From an uncultured Collinsella sp. (GTDB taxonomy: Bacteria > Actinomycetota > Coriobacteriia > Coriobacteriales > Coriobacteriaceae): a DNA stretch of 11,619 bases. The notes beneath the pieces were generated by a model. That model searched no databases and was not told where the DNA came from. It saw only the letters and a program-made list of their open reading frames with translations. Positions within the stretch are counted from its first letter, which is position 1. Every line of letters starts with the position of its first letter. This document shows, in pieces, positions 1 through 5,723 of this stretch. The position numbers and the translations under genes were made by a program. The stretch is from the NCBI GenBank assembly GCA_958424475.1, contig CATZTY010000013.1:1-11619 (forward strand), written 5' to 3'.

Positions 1-1696
1 CCCCAACATCCTCGTCTCGGCCAATAAGGGCATCGGCGTCGCCATGGCGTCCGACATCTGCGGTTTCAACCTCAACGAGGTCTGTACCGCCACGATGCAC
101 TACCTGCAGGATCCCGACTGCGACCTGCTCGAGTACATGCCCATGCCCGACTTCTCGACCGGCGGCGAGATCATCTACCGCCGCGAGGAGATGGAGAAGA
201 TTATTGAGACCGGCCTGGGCAGCTTCCAGATCCGCTCCCGCTGGCGTTGGATTCCCGAAGAGCGCATCATCGAGGTCTACGAGATCCCCTACACCACCAA
301 GACCGATGTCATCATCGAGCGCATCGTCAAACTCTCCAAAGAGGGCAAGGTCAAGGAGATTGCCGACATCCGCGACGAGACCGACCTCTCGGGCCTGCGC
401 ATCGCCATCGACCTTAAGCGTGGCGTCGACCCCGACAAGCTCATGGCCAAGCTCTATCGCTCGACCACACTGCAGGATTCGTTCTCGTGCAACTTCAACG
501 TGCTGGTCGATGGTTACCCTCGCGTTATGGGTGTGCGCCAGATCCTGCACGAGTGGGTCAAGTGGCGTATTGAGTCCACGCGTCGCCGCATTAACTTTGA
601 CCTGGGTAAAAAGTCCGAGCGCCTGCACTTGCTGCACGGCCTCGAGGCGATTTTGCTCGACATCGACAAGGCCATCGCTATCATCCGCGGCACCAAGCTC
701 GAAGCCGAGGTCGTGCCCAATCTTATGAAGGGTTTCGACATCGACGAGACCCAGGCCGAGTTTGTTGCCGAGCTCAAGCTCCGCAACATCAACGAGGAGT
801 ACATCCTCAACCGCACCAAGGACATTGCCAAGCTTGAGGGTGAGATTGCCGAGCTTGAGGAGATTCTCTCGAGCGAAGACAACATCAAGAAGGTCATCAG
901 CGACGAGCTGGCCGCGGTCAACAAGAAGTACGTGATGCCGCGCCGCACGGGCAGGATTGAGCCCCACGAGGTTATTGAGGTAAGCCTGGAGCCCGAGGTC
1001 GAGGAGTACCCGGTTACCATCATGCTCTCGCGCGATGGCTATCTTAAGAAGATGACGGACCGCGTGCTCAAGAAGGCAACCACGCTCAAGTACAAGGACG
1101 GCGACAAACCCTTTATCGAGTTCCCGTCCTCCAACACGCACGAGCTGCTCGTGTTTACCAACAAGAGCCAGGTATACAAGTGCAAGGTTGCGGCGTTTGA
1201 GGACACCAAGTCGGCCCAGCTGGGCTCGTACCTGCCCACCGATCTTGAGATGGAACCCGACGAGAGTGTCATCTGGGTCATCGACCCCGAGGACTACAAG
1301 GCCGACGTGCTGTTTGTCTTTGAGAACGGCCGCGTGGTGCGCGTCGCGCTTTCTGGATACGTCACCAAGACCAACCGCAAGCGCCTCAAGAACGCCATTT
1401 ACGGTGGCAGCAAGCTGCTGTATGCCCAGGTACTCAAGGAAGATCGCGACATCGCGCTGGTCTCGAGCGACTATCGTTTGATGAACTTCAACACGTCGCT
1501 GCTCAAGACCAAGACGACCACCAACACGCAGGGCGTCCAGGCCTTTACGGCCAAGAAGGGCCGCTCGGTCACCACCGTCGGCACAACCGAAGAGATTCTT
1601 GGCGCCGGCGTCTCGGCCGAGAAGTTCACCGCACAGAGCCTCCCCTCCGCCGGTGCCCTTATGAAGGAAAACGACATGCCGAGTTTGTTTGACTAA
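1..1696 (+). CDS. Type II DNA topoisomerase subunit A (topoisomerase IV/gyrase A paralog), 3' part
   Basis: This is the breakage-reunion subunit of an ATP-dependent type II topoisomerase, which cuts and rejoins double-stranded DNA to decatenate or relax the chromosome with a GyrB/ParE partner. The frame is open from base 2, so the gene enters from outside the window. About 564 codons are visible out of an expected 720-830, so the N-terminal winged helix with the catalytic tyrosine lies upstream. The first visible residues (PNILVSANKGIGVAMASD) are the conserved stretch after that domain. Next come the tower region, a coiled coil (about 200 to 290 codons in) and a beta-pinwheel C-terminal domain starting near SRDGYLKK. 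I see no GyrA box (QRRGGKG-like). That omission, and the clostridial ParC flavour of segments such as RDETDLSGLRIAIDLKRG, favours a ParC-like enzyme over true gyrase A. It ends in MPSLFD and TAA just before a shared terminator. GC is about 60% in a line I counted, lower than in the ABC module. Confidence 0.93.
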   Translation, partial: PNILVSANKGIGVAMASDICGFNLNEVCTATMHYLQDPDCDLLEYMPMPDFSTGGEIIYRREEMEKIIETGLGSFQIRSRWRWIPEERIIEVYEIPYTTKTDVIIERIVKLSKEGKVKEIADIRDETDLSGLRIAIDLKRGVDPDKLMAKLYRSTTLQDSFSCNFNVLVDGYPRVMGVRQILHEWVKWRIESTRRRINFDLGKKSERLHLLHGLEAILLDIDKAIAIIRGTKLEAEVVPNLMKGFDIDETQAEFVAELKLRNINEEYILNRTKDIAKLEGEIAELEEILSSEDNIKKVISDELAAVNKKYVMPRRTGRIEPHEVIEVSLEPEVEEYPVTIMLSRDGYLKKMTDRVLKKATTLKYKDGDKPFIEFPSSNTHELLVFTNKSQVYKCKVAAFEDTKSAQLGSYLPTDLEMEPDESVIWVIDPEDYKADVLFVFENGRVVRVALSGYVTKTNRKRLKNAIYGGSKLLYAQVLKEDRDIALVSSDYRLMNFNTSLLKTKTTTNTQGVQAFTAKKGRSVTTVGTTEEILGAGVSAEKFTAQSLPSAGALMKENDMPSLFD

Positions 1697-1741
1697 CAGC
1701 CGACTGGCCGGTTCCGACAGCCCAGCCCCCTTGAAACGCAG

Positions 1742-1779
1742 CAAGGCCCGAATGGTTCAAATGAACCTTTCGGGCCTTG
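1742..1779. terminator. Bidirectional hairpin terminator between convergent genes
   Basis: Bases 1742-1758 pair with 1763-1779. The outer stem is 11 bp (CAAGGCCCGAA with TTCGGGCCTTG), then one T-T mismatch, then 5 bp more and an AAAT loop. It lies 45 nt after the topoisomerase stop and 21 nt from the stop of the opposing flavoprotein gene. T-rich bases follow on the plus strand (TTCGTTATT). It probably ends both transcripts. Confidence 0.85.
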
Positions 1780-1799
1780 TTCGTTATTAGAAATGCGCG

Positions 1800-2330
1800 C
1801 TAGGCGAGCTTGCGAGCGAGCTCTCGCACCTCTTCCAACTTGGGCGACGATGCCATGCTGTCGCGCTCGGTCATACCGCTGATGGTGACAATGCCCTGGT
1901 CCTCCCACTTGCAGTACGCGCAGGTCGACTTGTACATAGCGATAGCCGCATCATAGACGCCCTCGCTGTGGCTATCGAGTAAAAGGGCCGTCTTGGTGAA
2001 TGGGAAACCCGTAGCACCGAAGGCGTACAGGCGGTCGATGGCGGCCTTCTCCTGCGCGGTGATATCGAACCAGTAGATAGGCGAAGCGAAGACAACCATG
2101 TCGGCGTCTTTCAATGACTCGATCACGCCGGCCATGTCGTCCTTCTGCACACAGGTGCCCTCATGGGCAAAGCAGTACTGGCATCCCAAGCATCCGGCGA
2201 TCTTCTTGCCGGCAACGCGGACGACCTCGACCGTATGGCCGGCCTCGCGCGCGGTCTCGGCAAACACCTCGACCATGGTGTCGGTATTGGCGCCCCTGCG
2301 CGGGCTACCACTCAATACAACGATATTCAT
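1800..2330 (-). CDS. Flavodoxin-fold NAD(P)H-dependent oxidoreductase / iron-sulfur flavoprotein-like
   Basis: A 176-residue cytoplasmic flavodoxin-fold protein of the NADPH-dependent FMN reductase family. The FMN phosphate-binding loop is SGSPRRGANT (residues 7-16). A compact cysteine cluster follows, C47-x2-C50-x2-C53-x6-C60, which fits the motif that binds a 4Fe-4S cluster in archaeal and bacterial iron-sulfur flavoproteins (Isf). SPIYWFDITAQ near residue 83 is the second flavin-contacting loop. It probably moves electrons between a reduced donor and an unknown acceptor, perhaps in oxidative-stress or quinone reduction; the substrate cannot be read from sequence. The start is supported by a GGAGGGAG ribosome site seven bases upstream. 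The gene stands alone, converges on the topoisomerase gene, and its upstream region ends at the att-like repeat at 2419. Length is typical of the family. Confidence 0.88.
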   Translation of the reverse strand: MNIVVLSGSPRRGANTDTMVEVFAETAREAGHTVEVVRVAGKKIAGCLGCQYCFAHEGTCVQKDDMAGVIESLKDADMVVFASPIYWFDITAQEKAAIDRLYAFGATGFPFTKTALLLDSHSEGVYDAAIAMYKSTCAYCKWEDQGIVTISGMTERDSMASSPKLEEVRELARKLA

Positions 2331-2374
2331 AGAAATCTCCCTCCTTCATGCCGCAGGCGCGCGGCACACATTTT

Positions 2375-2404
2375 GTTGTAACCAAAACAGATGGAGTTAT
2401 TCAA
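2375..2404 (-). promoter_or_regulatory. Possible promoter of the flavoprotein gene
   Basis: Reading leftwards, TTGAAT (2404-2399) is followed after 18 bases by TACAAC (2380-2375), about 45 bases before the start codon at 2330. Both boxes match the housekeeping consensus only partly. The site sits just left of the 14-bp att-like repeat, so an insertion there would have left it intact. Confidence 0.35.
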
Positions 2405-2418
2405 TCGCCTCGTTTCCG

Positions 2419-2432
2419 CTATTCCCACTCGA
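2419..2432. repeat. att-like direct repeat, left copy (14 bp)
   Basis: The plus strand reads CTATTCCCACTCGA, identical over 14 bp and in the same orientation to 11583-11596, where it is the 3' end of guaA. On the minus strand the core is GAGTGGGAATA, encoding the tail of the conserved GuaA ending IEWE-stop. No guaA coding sequence flanks this copy; upstream codons on the minus strand read FWPVAPIVEWE. It fits the distal attachment site of an element integrated at guaA. Confidence 0.7.
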
Positions 2433-2566
2433 CAATAGGAGCCACTGGCCAAAAGCCTGTCAACATCAAAACAAGTTTTCAATCTATCGATTCTACGTGA
2501 GGCAATGGTCCTCATTTGATACCCGCGCTGTTTGCGCACTAGGGAGCAAAGGAATCTGGCCGCCGC

Positions 2567-2899
2567 TCAAATAAGATCACCGCCATCTTGCATAAACGAC
2601 GCCATGTTAAGGTGCCTGATGCCATCCCTCTCCTGCAATAGAGGATCAAGCGTGAACAAGTAGCGCGAACCATCCCTGATGTGGCCGAACGGCCTGTACT
2701 CGCGCTCCTCGACGCCTCTGTCGGCAATCGACATAGAGACCTGGATGTAGGCGTAAGCATTGCGCCTACGAGCGATGAAGTCACACTCGAGCTTCCCAAT
2801 ACGGCCCACAGAAAGCTCATACCCGCGCGATGCAAGATAGAGGTAGATCTTCACGTCGGTATATACGCAAGATGCGCCCCTTTTTTTCTCAGCGTCCAT
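2567..2899 (-). pseudogene. C-terminal remnant of a DUF4143-type AAA ATPase
   Basis: The 110-residue reading frame matches only the C-terminal nuclease-like DUF4143 domain of a family of roughly 400-residue AAA ATPases common in gut anaerobes. Recognisable pieces are YLASRGYELSVGRIGKLECD (residues 22-41), AYIQVSMSIAD, then the REYRPFGHIRDG and RYLFTLDPLL stretch, and the ending GIRHLNMASFM. The ATPase domain with its Walker motifs is absent. Residues 1-20 do not look like the family, which suggests the remnant became fused to foreign sequence at its 5' side. Relative to my memory of the family, about two residues are missing between IRDG and RYLFTLD. The ATG at 2899 has no convincing ribosome site. 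It lies between two att-like repeats (2419 and 2955), as expected for leftover cargo of an insertion. Confidence 0.7.
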
Positions 2900-2917
2900 T
2901 TCATCAGTTATGGGGGT

Positions 2918-2942
2918 GCTTTTTTACATTTTATAAAAAAGC
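2918..2942. repeat. Perfect AT-rich inverted repeat
   Basis: GCTTTTTTA (2918-2926) pairs perfectly with TAAAAAAGC (2934-2942) around a 7-base loop. It lies 18 bases upstream of the ATPase remnant and 12 bases from the middle att-like copy. It could be an operator, a weak terminator or an element-end structure. The surrounding 60 bases are the most AT-rich in the window. Confidence 0.6.
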
Positions 2943-2954
2943 GTACCGATAACT

Positions 2955-2965
2955 TATTCCCACTC
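2955..2965. repeat. att-like direct repeat, middle copy (11 bp)
   Basis: The plus strand reads TATTCCCACTC, the same 11-bp core and orientation as the copies at 2420-2430 and 11584-11594. The bases on both sides differ (T before, AG after), so only the core is shared. It may mark a second, older or tandem insertion event, or a degraded site. Confidence 0.55.
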
Positions 2966-3450
2966 AGTTTCGAAAATCGAATGGTTTTGAAGTTTCGAAA
3001 GCGGCAGGGCACCATGCATAAGGGCATGTTGGGATCCGCACCAGTAAAACAGGAATTGACTCACGCGAGAAGGCGCCGCCCCGTCGCCTCGATGCGTGCG
3101 ACAGGCAGATTAGGTTTGGGGAGTAGAACGGCCCTTGCGCGAGGCGTGAATTGTAATCGATAAAGCCGAGCTTTGAGAACATGCGGTTTATCTCGTCGAA
3201 CGTTGAGTCAACAGGGGCTTGCGCCCCGTCGGCCGACTTGGCGACGCCCATGTCCATGATGCCGGGCACAAGTGTGAATGCGCCACGTGGAGGCGAAGGG
3301 GTCACCCGAAAGGTTGATGGTAAGCGAGCACCAGAGGTCAAGGTGGTCCTCGCCTTCCGGGTTTGTGAGGTCGAGGGCGAGTGCCCCTCCCTCGGTCGCG
3401 TACAGCGGCGGCAGGCACTCGGCCAGCTCCTCAGTCATAAGCGCTTGCAT
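2964..3450 (-). pseudogene. Unrecognised gene, probably frameshifted
   Basis: I do not recognise this gene. A good start exists at 3450: a GGAGGGGA ribosome site lies about six bases before ATG, and the product begins MQALMTEELAECLPPLYATE. The opening vaguely recalls DUF2958 proteins, but later residues do not. The first frame stays protein-like to SLTINLSGDPFAST, near 3285. From there the neighbouring frame (AFTLVPGIMDMGVAKSADG, then DEINRMFSKLGFIDYNSRL) looks more natural, and the two join if one base near 3282-3287 is treated as an insertion. After about 3115 the second frame loses protein character, although it stays open to 2964. The coding call rests on composition and the start site, not homology. 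The opposite strand is open over the same stretch but is arginine-rich and unconvincing. Confidence 0.35.
2966..3000. repeat. Two palindrome-containing 10-bp direct repeats
   Basis: AGTTTCGAAA occurs at 2966-2975 and again at 2991-3000, 25 bp apart, each containing the 8-bp palindrome TTTCGAAA. The first begins directly after the middle att-like core. Possible roles are recombinase arm-type sites or a paired operator; neither is proven. Confidence 0.5.
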
Positions 3451-3499
3451 GTCCGTCTCCCCTCCAGGCCACGTCGGACCCCTAGAATCTTCGCCCCGC

Positions 3500-3541
3500 G
3501 GGCAAAGCCTCGGCGCGCCCCATGGCATCTCGGCTTTGCCC
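3500..3541. repeat. 10-bp inverted repeat with a 22-nt spacer
   Basis: GGGCAAAGCC (3500-3509) is the exact reverse complement of GGCTTTGCCC (3532-3541). On the minus strand the structure lies about 50 bases upstream of the start at 3450, so it would fall in that gene's leader. It could be an operator or an RNA hairpin; no T run follows. Confidence 0.5.
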
Positions 3542-3660
3542 CCTGCAATGTCGCGCAGCGGAGACACCACCTGAGACGGATGTCGATGCATCGAACCCGA
3601 GACCGGGCGCGGCGGCGGGGAGCCTCTCGCGCGAACAATCTGCTCGATCCTGCCGCACCC

Positions 3661-3688
3661 ATCTTAAAAAAGTTCGAAAAACGTTCAA
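3661..3688 (-). promoter_or_regulatory. Possible leftward promoter
   Basis: On the minus strand TTGAAC (3688-3683) precedes TAAGAT (3666-3661) with a 16-bp spacer that is T-rich. This is the best housekeeping-type match in the gene-poor stretch and would read toward the gene starting at 3450. An inverted pair GTTCGA (3672-3677) and TCGAAC (3703-3708) overlaps and flanks it and could be an operator. Confidence 0.4.
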
Positions 3689-3829
3689 TCGTACGACATC
3701 CGTCGAACAGTCGGGGGTACACACCACTACAGAAGGCCCACGGAACGGGGGGCGAGATGGTCGGCGACGGGTTCAAGGCACTCTCCGGCCCCACGCTCCG
3801 CCAGGGAGAGCGTCGGGAGAGAGGCCGTA

Positions 3830-4291
3830 ATGGGTGAGAAGGGCGAGCGGCCGGAGCGGGTGTTCCCCGGCAGGACAGACCCGTGGTTCATAGCGGCCAT
3901 GGTGATTGTGGCGGGCGGTTTATCCGCGGCGTGTATCGCGTGTTTCCTGAGCTCGAGTCCCGCGCTCCTATGGGGCTGGCTCGCGCTGCTGCCCGTCCCG
4001 GCCCTCGTGGCCCTGGCCGCCCTTCCCGTCCGCAGCAACCGCCTCGAGCTCTACGGCGACCGCCTCGTCGTCGTGTACGCTGGGATGCGTTCGGTGATAC
4101 CCTACGCCCACGTGCGGGGCGTCCGGCGCACCAAGACGCCCTGGGCGGGGACGGCCACCTCGCTCGACCGCGTCTATATCGAGGCGCCCTACGACGGCGA
4201 CGCCATCGTCTCGGTGACCGACAACGATGCCCTCGTGGCAGAGCTCGAGCGTAGGTGCGGCCTGCGGCCCGGCTGCGAACAAGGCAACTAG
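3830..4291 (+). CDS. Bacterial PH-domain membrane protein (bPH_4/YyaB-like)
   Basis: A 153-residue protein with two predicted membrane segments, roughly residues 20-40 (FIAAMVIVAGGLSAACIACFL) and 45-66 (leucine/alanine-rich). A cytoplasmic bacterial PH-like domain follows. The order of hydrophobic pair, then LELYGDRLVV, then IPYAHVRGVRRTKTP, then ATSLDRVYI, then ALVAELERRCG matches the family once called DUF1200 (Pfam bPH_4, B. subtilis YyaB). The function of this family is unknown; the fold suggests binding or scaffolding at the membrane. ATG at 3830 follows a purine-rich GGGAGAGAG. The TAG at 4289-4291 is shortly followed by the YjdF-like sequence, so the two could be one transcript. The length is normal and no damage is visible. 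Confidence 0.75.
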   Translation: MGEKGERPERVFPGRTDPWFIAAMVIVAGGLSAACIACFLSSSPALLWGWLALLPVPALVALAALPVRSNRLELYGDRLVVVYAGMRSVIPYAHVRGVRRTKTPWAGTATSLDRVYIEAPYDGDAIVSVTDNDALVAELERRCGLRPGCEQGN

Positions 4292-4718
4292 CTTCGCAGG
4301 GCGACTATCAGCGACTTGCTGCTCATCGTCATATCACGACGGCCAATTCTGGGTCGGGCTAGCGGAGCATGTCGAGGACGGCAGATACGACGTCGCCCGC
4401 ATCGTCTTCGGCGCGGAGCCGTCCGATGAGGAGATTCTGCGATTCGTTACAAGCGAATGGGGGAAGCTCTCGTTCTTCGGCGACAAGGCCACTGAAACAA
4501 GCAAGCCCGCGAAGAACCCCAAGCGGCGCGCTCGCGAGGCAGCGAAAGCCCTTAAACGGCCCGCGGTGAGCACTAAGGCACAACAGGCGCTCGCGGCACA
4601 GCGGGAAGCAATGAAGCGGGAATCAGCTCAAGCAAGAAGCCAGCGTCGCGCGGAAGAGGCAGAGGTGCGCTTCGAACAGCGAAAGATGAAGCGCAAACAG
4701 AAACACCGCGGGCATTGA
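4227..4718 (+). CDS. yjdF: YjdF-family (DUF2992) protein with disturbed 5' end
   Basis: From 4332 onward the product reads as a YjdF/DUF2992 protein: YHDGQFWVGLAEHVEDGRYD, then ARIVFGAEPSDEEILRFV, then a lysine/arginine-rich helical tail with the family signature NPKRRAREAAKAL and STKAQQALAAQREAMKRE. B. subtilis YjdF, beside the yjdF (azaaromatic-responsive) riboswitch, has this layout; its function is unknown and the basic tail suggests RNA binding. Family members begin about five residues before the YHDGQF block with a LTVYxDGQ-type strand. Here the correct strand (LLLIV, 4316-4330, with TTG at 4316 as possible start) is in another frame and joins the rest only if the A at 4331 is removed. 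The in-frame ATG at 4227 lies inside the PH-domain gene and would add 35 unrelated residues. The gene is therefore probably frameshifted at 4331 or has a non-standard start. I see no yjdF riboswitch upstream. Confidence 0.75.
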   Translation: MPSWQSSSVGAACGPAANKATSFAGRLSATCCSSSYHDGQFWVGLAEHVEDGRYDVARIVFGAEPSDEEILRFVTSEWGKLSFFGDKATETSKPAKNPKRRAREAAKALKRPAVSTKAQQALAAQREAMKRESAQARSQRRAEEAEVRFEQRKMKRKQKHRGH

Positions 4719-4752
4719 TCGCCATTTTCAGCAAGGCAAACCATATACAGCA

Positions 4753-4784
4753 GCGGCGTCAGTTCCACTTGAAGCCGACGCCGC
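4753..4784 (+). terminator. Hairpin after the YjdF-like gene
   Basis: GCGGCGTC (4753-4760) pairs perfectly with GACGCCGC (4777-4784) around a 16-base loop, 35 nt after the stop at 4718. No T run follows, so it may be a weak or factor-assisted terminator. Confidence 0.4.
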
Positions 4785-4878
4785 GTAGACGCTGATGGTG
4801 ACGGCTGTGCACGGGCACGGGCGCGCCACCGCACTTCACAGCTTGTTTCTCAAGTATTTGGGACGCACACGCGGCGTT

Positions 4879-4902
4879 CAAAAATGCGGAGCGACTCCGC
4901 AT
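4879..4902 (-). terminator. Intrinsic terminator of the ToxN-like gene
   Basis: On the minus strand ATGCGGAG (4902-4895 side) pairs with CTCCGCAT around a 3-base loop (4892-4894), followed by five T residues (4884-4880). It lies 25 nt beyond the stop of the ToxN-like gene and is a textbook intrinsic terminator. Confidence 0.85.
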
Positions 4903-4926
4903 GGCTCGAGACTGAGCCGAGATGCC

Positions 4927-5376
4927 CTACTTCTCGCCCTCCAGCAGTCCCACGATGCGGTCGATGTCGACGGCAAAGCGAGGCCTTCCCTCGCGCTCGT
5001 AGCGGTCGAGGTATGCCTGGCACTCGGAGACAATGCGCTTGGTGTTGCCATCGATGATGCGCTGGAGCGTCTCGTAGTAGGCCGAGCCCTCGGTCCTGAA
5101 GCGGCGCTGGTAGGCCTTGGTTATGGGGAACATCTTGATGTAGTGGATGCCGTGGCGGCAGCCGGGGCGCGTCGTGGGGCGGGGTGGCAACGCAAAGTAC
5201 TGGTCTTTGGGCACGTTAGGGGCGATGTTGGAACGCAGCGGCACGGCGAAGTCCCTGCGCTTCCCGCGGAAACGCAGCCTCACCACCACGATGCAGGGGC
5301 GATTGTGCTTAAGCATGAGCTCGCGGTCGCCATCGACGAGGTCGAAGAAGTCCTGGGAGATGGATACGATCTTCAT
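4927..5376 (-). CDS. ToxN/AbiQ-like endoribonuclease (type III toxin-antitoxin toxin), putative
   Basis: A 149-residue basic protein that I assign to the ToxN/AbiQ-like superfamily, the toxins of type III systems. These cut RNA and are held inactive by a repeat RNA antitoxin; they act in phage abortive infection and plasmid stability. The pattern seen is an N-terminal KIVSISQDFFD, then NRPCIVVVRLRFRGKRRDFA and VPLRSNI (the beta barrel core with the conserved RP and the PLRS-type turn), then HGIHYIKMFPI, and a C-terminal helical half (RIIDGNTKRIVSECQAYLDR). Length is close to the 150-190 usual for the family. ATG at 5376 follows AAGGGGGCG. The gene is monocistronic and ends in an intrinsic terminator. 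A classical ToxI array of about 35-nt tandem repeats upstream is not visible; only hairpins are (5402-5470). It could therefore be a solitary toxin, have an unusual antitoxin, or be a related family of other function. Confidence 0.55.
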   Translation of the reverse strand: MKIVSISQDFFDLVDGDRELMLKHNRPCIVVVRLRFRGKRRDFAVPLRSNIAPNVPKDQYFALPPRPTTRPGCRHGIHYIKMFPITKAYQRRFRTEGSAYYETLQRIIDGNTKRIVSECQAYLDRYEREGRPRFAVDIDRIVGLLEGEK

Positions 5377-5401
5377 CGGTTACGCCCCCTTCATACGAAG
5401 C

Positions 5402-5470
5402 GGGGCCCGCATCGCTGCAGGCCCCTACAGGTGGGCGATATTCTACGCCTTGCGGCACCCCGTCGCCCAC
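5402..5470 (-). ncRNA. Structured segment upstream of the ToxN-like gene, possible antitoxin RNA or leader
   Basis: Two hairpins lie between the TetR stub and the toxin. GTGGGCGA (5431-5438) pairs with TCGCCCAC (5463-5470) around a 24-nt loop, and GGGGCC (5402-5407) pairs with GGCCCC (5420-5425) with 2-3 more inner pairs. In type III systems the antitoxin RNA and a terminator occupy exactly this place. However there is no tandem repeat and no T run, so the assignment is a guess from position and structure. Confidence 0.25.
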
Positions 5471-5475
5471 GGAGG

Positions 5476-5637
5476 TTAAACGTACACGTAAGCCGTACTC
5501 TGAAAGCCGCGGCTTCCGGCAAGTAGTTTATACCACGAAAGGTCGCTTTCGATGCGCCTAGCTCGCAAAATAACACTCGCCGGGCCGTCACCCCTGATCT
5601 TCTCGACCGTCTCCTCCGGGTACTTATTGCGTGCCAC
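5476..5637 (-). pseudogene. N-terminal stub of a TetR/AcrR-family regulator
   Basis: A GTG start at 5637 with a well-placed GGAGGTG ribosome site opens a product starting VARNKYPEETVEKI. This closely resembles the beginning of TetR-family repressors (MARNKYPEETVxxIL) that usually sit next to ABC exporters. Family resemblance stops after about 15 residues; the remaining frame, RGDGPASVILRARRIESD to the TAA at 5476, shows no helix-turn-helix or ligand domain. The gene was evidently cut short by a deletion or recombination, leaving start signals and operator. It lies divergent from and about 200 bp upstream of the lantibiotic-protection operon, so it may once have regulated this or another transporter. 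Confidence 0.55.
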
Positions 5638-5654
5638 GGGCACCTCCGTCCTTG

Positions 5655-5666
5655 TTATCGCGATAA
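5655..5666. promoter_or_regulatory. 12-bp perfect palindrome, probable TetR-type operator
   Basis: TTATCGCGATAA is fully self-complementary and lies 17 bases upstream of the GTG start of the TetR stub. Autoregulated TetR genes commonly carry such an operator here. As the repressor is truncated, the site may be orphaned or bound by another regulator. Confidence 0.5.
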
Positions 5667-5723
5667 ACATACCATGAGTGGCGTACGGGTCGAGAAGGGC
5701 TGGCGCCAAAAGAGCCCAACGGC

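Larger units (their letters stand above)
3451..3829. other. Long gene-poor stretch with regulatory-looking elements
   Basis: No convincing protein is encoded here on either strand. The open frames are GC-driven and arginine- or proline-rich. The stretch holds the ribosome site for the leftward gene starting at 3450, an inverted repeat at 3500-3541, a possible leftward promoter at 3661-3688 and the ribosome site (GGGAGAGAG, about 3815-3823) of the rightward PH-domain gene. If that promoter drives the gene at 3450, its leader would be about 200 nt. Confidence 0.5.

Noticed and set aside
2327..2539. A 70-codon minus-strand frame between the flavoprotein and ATPase remnant
   Set aside because: It ends near the flavoprotein start, runs through its ribosome site, and has no recognisable domain.
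3181..3837. A 218-codon open frame on the plus strand
   Set aside because: It is arginine-, proline- and alanine-rich with no hydrophobic core or motif, and lies opposite the better supported minus-strand gene; typical of non-coding frames in GC-rich DNA.
3830..4718. yjdF riboswitch in front of the YjdF-like gene
   Set aside because: The upstream DNA is the coding sequence of the PH-domain protein, and I could not find a plausible aptamer in it.
5402..5475. Possible ToxI tandem repeats
   Set aside because: I looked for 30-40 nt direct repeats on the minus strand and found none; only inverted repeats are present.
4795..5526. A 243-codon plus-strand frame opposite the ToxN-like gene
   Set aside because: The composition is that of an antisense frame (alternating valine/histidine/alanine/arginine), and the minus-strand gene has family motifs, a ribosome site and a terminator.
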